Shown: positions 60,326 through 64,000 of the stretch, piece after piece | How positions within the stretch are numbered: the stretch's first letter is position 1 | Layout of the letters: every line of letters starts with the position of its first letter | Source: Flavobacterium sp. ACN2 | GTDB lineage: Bacteria; Bacteroidota; Bacteroidia; Flavobacteriales; Flavobacteriaceae | Assembly (NCBI RefSeq): GCF_002303885.1 | Contig: NZ_MRCM01000002.1 | Location: 124,001 to 188,000 of the forward strand | Length of the DNA: 64,000 bases | Direction of reading: 5' to 3' | Translations under genes and position numbers: made by a program | Notes under the pieces: model-generated | Told to the model about the DNA's origin: nothing | Database searches by the model: none | What the model saw: only the letters and a program-made list of their open reading frames with translations

Positions 60326-62554
60326 TTAATTTACTAATTCAAAATCAGATCTTAATTTAATATCTGCTGATGAAGTTCCGATCATTACTTCAAAATCTCC
60401 TGGTTCAGCAACCCATTCTACTTTATCATTATAGAAAGAAAGTTTCTCTTTGTCAATTGTAAATTCGATTGTTTTAGATTCTCCTGCATTTAATTTCACT
60501 TTCTGGAAATCTCTTAATTCTAAAACTGGTCTTACAACAGATCCAAATTTATCTTTCAAATACAATTGAGCAACTTCTTCTCCAGCTACTTTTCCGCTAT
60601 TTGTCAATTGGAAAGAAACTTTAATCGTTTCATTGCTTTTTATTTTAGTTGAAGATAATTTCAAACCTGAATAATCAAACGTTGTATAGCTCAAACCATA
60701 TCCAAAAGGATATTTTGGAGAGTTTTTCAAGTCGATATAAGCCGAAACATAGTTTGTTGCGTTTTCGTCTTTAGCAGGTCTTCCTGTACTAAAGTGATTG
60801 TAGTAAATTGGAATCTGCCCTACTTCTCTTGGAAAAGTCATTGGCAATTTTCCAGACGGATTGTAGTCTCCAAATAAAACATTTGCAATAGCATTTCCAG
60901 CTTCAGTTCCTAACCACCAAGTGTATAAAATTGCCGGAACATTATCTGCAGTCCAGTTGAAAACCAAAGGTCTTCCAGCATTTATTAAAACGACAACTGG
61001 TTTTCCTGTTGCCATAACTGCTTTTACTAAATCTTCTTGAACTCCTGGTAAATGCAAGTCGCTTCTACTTTTGGCTTCACCGCTCATGTCGCGTCTTTCA
61101 CCAATACTCAAAATCACAACATCGGCTTGTTTAGCTGTCGCAACCGCTTCTGCAAAACCATCTTTGTTTGTTCCTTCAATTTCACAACCTTTTGCATACA
61201 ATAATTTGGTGTTTTTGCCCACTTTATTTTGCAATCCATCCCATTGCGAAACGATCCATTTATTGTAATCAACTTCTGGAAGTTCTACAGACCAGAATCC
61301 CATGTTTTCTTTATATTCTTTTACCATTGGACCAATAAATGCAATGGTTTTAGCATTTTTTGAAATTGGCAAAGTTTGGTTTTCGTTCTTTAATAAAACG
61401 ATACTTTTTTCAGCCATTTCTCTAGCTGCTTTTCTGTGTTCCGGATTGTTTAATGCTTTTTCAGCACGTTTTTCATCTGAGTATCTGTAAGGATCATCAA
61501 ATAATCCTAATTCGAATTTCTTACGAAGAATACGTTTTACAGCATCATCAATTAAATCAATAGAAACTCTACCTTCTTTTACCAAAGCTGCTAAGTTGTA
61601 GCGATATGCATTACTTTCCATATCCATGTCGCTTCCTGCTGTAATCGCCGAATAAGCTGCTTCTTTAAGATCTTTAGAATAACCGTGAGCTACCATTTCT
61701 CCAATTGATCCCCAGTCTGAAACTACGAAACCTTGAAAGTTCCATTTTCCTTTTAAGATATCTCTTTGTAAGTGTGCATTCCCAGTTGCTGGAATTCCGT
61801 TAATATCATTAAATGAATTCATAAATGTTGCAGCTCCTGCATCTAAAGCCGCTTTAAATGGCGGTAAATAGGTTTCCCATAACATTCTTTCGCTCATGTC
61901 TACAGAGTTGTAATCTCTTCCTCCAACTCCGGCTCCATAAGCCGCGAAATGCTTTACGCAGGCCATAACAGAGTTTAAGTCTCCAAGTTTGTTTCCTTGA
62001 AAACCTTTTACTCTTGCGTAGGCAATTTTAGAACCCAAGTAAGTATCTTCTCCTGCACCTTCCATTACACGTCCCCAACGAGGATCACGACCAATATCTA
62101 CCATTGGAGCAAATGTCCAATGAATTCCGCTTGCTGCTGCTTCTGTTGCCGCCACTCTTGCGCCTAATTCGATTGCTGCTAAATCCCAACTTGCCGCTTC
62201 TGCTAACGGAAGAGGAAAAGTCATTTTGTAACCGTGAATAACGTCTTGGCCAAACAACAACGGAATTTTAAGTCTTGACTGCATCGCCAATTCCTGATAT
62301 CCTCTTGTGTATTTTGTTCCGATAACATTTAGCATCGAACCAATTAAACCTTGTTTGATTTCGTTTTGCTTGTTCGGATTAATTGTAATTGGTCCCGTTG
62401 CCTGATTGTCGCCAGTGTACTGATTTAGCTGGCCAATTTTTTCTTCAATTGTCATTTTTTTCAACAGATCATTGACTTTCTGATCTATTGACTGCTGCTG
62501 TGCCGTCGCAAAAAGCGAGAGCATAAACAGTGTAATTGTCGTTGCTTTTTTCAT
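60326..62554 (-). CDS. beta-glucosidase, GH3 family (BglX-like)
   Basis: 742 residues. The signal peptide is MKKATTITLFMLSLFATAQ. The GH3 N-domain holds FGQDVIHGYKMTFPLPL, ARVKGFQG, CVKHFAAYGAG and the nucleophile in GFVVSDWGSIG. The GH3 C-domain (AVMATGKPVVVLINAGRPL, NPSGKLPMTFPREVGQIP) and a C-terminal fibronectin-like domain follow. It releases glucose from beta-glucan oligosaccharides in the periplasm. It is 12 nt downstream of the GH30 gene, so one operon. Confidence 0.95.
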   Translation of the reverse strand: MKKATTITLFMLSLFATAQQQSIDQKVNDLLKKMTIEEKIGQLNQYTGDNQATGPITINPNKQNEIKQGLIGSMLNVIGTKYTRGYQELAMQSRLKIPLLFGQDVIHGYKMTFPLPLAEAASWDLAAIELGARVAATEAAASGIHWTFAPMVDIGRDPRWGRVMEGAGEDTYLGSKIAYARVKGFQGNKLGDLNSVMACVKHFAAYGAGVGGRDYNSVDMSERMLWETYLPPFKAALDAGAATFMNSFNDINGIPATGNAHLQRDILKGKWNFQGFVVSDWGSIGEMVAHGYSKDLKEAAYSAITAGSDMDMESNAYRYNLAALVKEGRVSIDLIDDAVKRILRKKFELGLFDDPYRYSDEKRAEKALNNPEHRKAAREMAEKSIVLLKNENQTLPISKNAKTIAFIGPMVKEYKENMGFWSVELPEVDYNKWIVSQWDGLQNKVGKNTKLLYAKGCEIEGTNKDGFAEAVATAKQADVVILSIGERRDMSGEAKSRSDLHLPGVQEDLVKAVMATGKPVVVLINAGRPLVFNWTADNVPAILYTWWLGTEAGNAIANVLFGDYNPSGKLPMTFPREVGQIPIYYNHFSTGRPAKDENATNYVSAYIDLKNSPKYPFGYGLSYTTFDYSGLKLSSTKIKSNETIKVSFQLTNSGKVAGEEVAQLYLKDKFGSVVRPVLELRDFQKVKLNAGESKTIEFTIDKEKLSFYNDKVEWVAEPGDFEVMIGTSSADIKLRSDFELVN

Positions 62555-62566
62555 AGTTTAAGTGGT

Positions 62567-63991
62567 TTACCAAACGTAAGTAGCAACTGCTCCTGCGTTT
62601 AGTGTGGTTGTAGTTTGTTTGTCGTTGTATTTTATATTAAAAGTTTCTGCCGAAGTTCCGTCATTTTCTACAATTAAAACTGTTTGTCCTAACGGAGTCA
62701 TGAAAGAAACATTGTGTAAATTTCCTACAATATTGCTGCCGATTCTTACTGAACCTTCTGGAACAAATTTAGAAGCATGTCCGATAATATAATATCCTAC
62801 TTCTCTTTTGATATTTTGATTTTGGTCAACCATCAAAGCACCTTTACAAGTTGAACATCCTCCTGGCGTGAAAGGTTTGTAAAACTCATCATTTGCTAAT
62901 CCCCAAGAAAGTGCGTTTTTACTCCAGTTACGCATTGAACCAATTACTACATTTTTTACACTCCATTTCAAATCGGTTTCAAAATTAGTTCCGCTTCCGG
63001 TATATTGTTCTGTAAAATACAAATCCTTATTTGGAAATTCGTTATGAACAGTTGATAAAGCACTGATATCTCCTTCGTACAAGTGAAAAGCTGACCCTGC
63101 GACAAACGGATTTGCTTTTGAATCTCTTAAAATCGTCAAAGGATATTCTGGTTTATTACAGTTGTGATCGTAAACAATAATTTTGGTTTTGATTCCTGCT
63201 TTCGCGAAAGCGGGACCCAAATTATTCCCAACAAAATCTGCTTGCTGTTCTGCCAACATTAGCAAACTTGGGTTGTTTCCTGGGTGTAAAGGTTCATTTT
63301 GAGGCGTAATCGCATCAATTACAATTCCGTGCGATTTCATTGCTTGAATATATTTCACAAAATATTCTGCATAAACCTGATAGTATTTTGGCTGTAAACT
63401 ACCGCCTTTTGAACTTCCGTTATCTTTCATCCAAACTGGAGGCGACCACGGAGAACCCATTATTTTGATTTTAGGATTTATAGCTAAAATCTCTTTCAAA
63501 ACCGGAATCACATCGTCTAAATCTGGACCAAGATTAAAGTGTTCCAATTTTAAATCGGTTTGACCTTCTGGCATATCATCATACGAAAAAACTTTTTCAT
63601 TCAAATCTGATGCACCAATACTTATTCTTAAATAACTTAAACCAATGGCATCTTCTTTTCTAGAAAACAATTCCTGAAGCAAAGCTTCTCTTTTTGATTT
63701 GTCTAGCTTTTTAATGGCTTGCGCACTTCCTCCAGTTAATGAAAATCCGAAACCTTCAATAGTTTGGAATTTCTCTGAAGGATTTACTTCAATGGTTTGA
63801 TTTGAATTTGTTTCTGAAGTGAAAACTAACTCAGGTTGTTTTTTAAGTTTTGAAGTTTCATCTGTTGTGGTAATCCAAGAAGAAACTTTTCCAGTATTTT
63901 TTACAGCATTTGTTGAAGATCCACAGTTGAACTGCATTGCAATTAATGGCAGCAAAACTAGGATCTGAAGTTTTTTGTTGATGTTTTTCAT
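62567..63991 (-). CDS. glycoside hydrolase family 30 lipoprotein
   Basis: 474 residues. The lipobox signal peptide ends QFNCGSS. The TIM barrel includes GFGFSLTGGSAQAI, MGSPWSPPVWMKDNG and the catalytic acid/base in TPQNEP, with the nucleophile in YFTEQYTG. The C-terminal beta domain ends GAVATYVW. GH30 members of this type are endo-beta-1,6-glucanases or glucosylceramidase-like. With GH3 it indicates beta-glucan (laminarin-type) use. The start is 9 nt from the window edge, so further operon genes upstream are possible. Confidence 0.94.
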   Translation of the reverse strand: MKNINKKLQILVLLPLIAMQFNCGSSTNAVKNTGKVSSWITTTDETSKLKKQPELVFTSETNSNQTIEVNPSEKFQTIEGFGFSLTGGSAQAIKKLDKSKREALLQELFSRKEDAIGLSYLRISIGASDLNEKVFSYDDMPEGQTDLKLEHFNLGPDLDDVIPVLKEILAINPKIKIMGSPWSPPVWMKDNGSSKGGSLQPKYYQVYAEYFVKYIQAMKSHGIVIDAITPQNEPLHPGNNPSLLMLAEQQADFVGNNLGPAFAKAGIKTKIIVYDHNCNKPEYPLTILRDSKANPFVAGSAFHLYEGDISALSTVHNEFPNKDLYFTEQYTGSGTNFETDLKWSVKNVVIGSMRNWSKNALSWGLANDEFYKPFTPGGCSTCKGALMVDQNQNIKREVGYYIIGHASKFVPEGSVRIGSNIVGNLHNVSFMTPLGQTVLIVENDGTSAETFNIKYNDKQTTTTLNAGAVATYVW

Positions 63992-64000
63992 TTTTAATCT

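Overview
The window looks like a chromosome segment of a Flavobacteriaceae bacterium, most likely Flavobacterium. The base composition is AT-rich, the best promoters fit the Bacteroidota pattern (TTG or TTTG, about 19-21 nt, then TAnnTTTG), and many genes belong to Bacteroidota-typical families (DUF2723 membrane protein, DUF3127, NRK-DUF4301 fusion, GGGP synthase, group III truncated haemoglobin, TonB-dependent receptor). Intergenic regions carry dispersed short repeats of the kind common in this genus. There is no integrase, transposase, prophage, CRISPR array or rRNA operon. Most of the window is core chromosome with small accessory insertions.

Layout. 1-5.8 kb: end of an aldehyde dehydrogenase, an AraC regulator, two tandem tRNA-Gln genes, a large DUF2723 protein and a polysaccharide deacetylase. 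5.8-10.6 kb (minus strand): a thioredoxin-fold protein without its cysteines, a metallophosphoesterase, and a two-component system flanked by two paralogous secreted Lys/Ala-rich peptides. 10.6-17 kb: an unknown protein, DNA polymerase I, a LacI regulator and a pair of exported ferritin-like proteins. 17-20 kb: rplM-rpsI and rpsB-tsf. 20-25 kb: M3 peptidase, queuosine-precursor transporter, two lipoproteins and the 3-methyladenine glycosylase Tag. 25-32.6 kb: a complete TPP-riboswitch thiamine operon (thiS-thiC-tenI/thiE-like-thiD-thiE-thiG-thiH-thiF) with a GxxExxY gene on an inverted-repeat cassette between thiG and thiH. 32.6-38.4 kb: MOSC protein, aat, DUF3127, flavin reductase, histidine kinase, HIT protein, greA and a Rieske-like lipoprotein. 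38.4-44.7 kb (minus): a TonB-dependent receptor under a second TPP riboswitch, preceded by GGGP synthase, PnuC, NRK-DUF4301 and arfB. 44.8-46.9 kb: Crp/Fnr regulator, small membrane protein, truncated haemoglobin and a phosphopantetheinyl transferase. 47-53.5 kb: ahcY, patatin/beta-barrel protein, a small Cys protein, a WG-repeat protein, an SMR transporter and a GNAT enzyme. 53.8-56.4 kb: an alkylation-repair island (AraC-MGMT, 2OG-Fe(II) oxygenase, stand-alone Ada zinc domain, AlkB). 56.4-64 kb: YjbR/MmcQ protein, Nudix-type regulator, a transglutaminase-like protein and a GH3-GH30 beta-glucan operon.

How the parts work together. The two TPP riboswitches join thiamine synthesis to outer-membrane uptake of thiamine or a precursor. 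The Crp/Fnr gene is followed by a perfect 9-4-9 palindrome centred about 43 nt before the predicted start of the membrane protein/haemoglobin transcript, which suggests direct activation. The most striking regulatory pattern is at 7.8 and 10.4 kb: both Lys-rich peptide genes carry the same two 11-bp-phased CTTCATTTT direct repeats exactly 7 nt upstream of a TAnnTTTG box. They flank the OmpR-type response regulator and kinase that probably act on them. I regard this as the best candidate for an undescribed system here.
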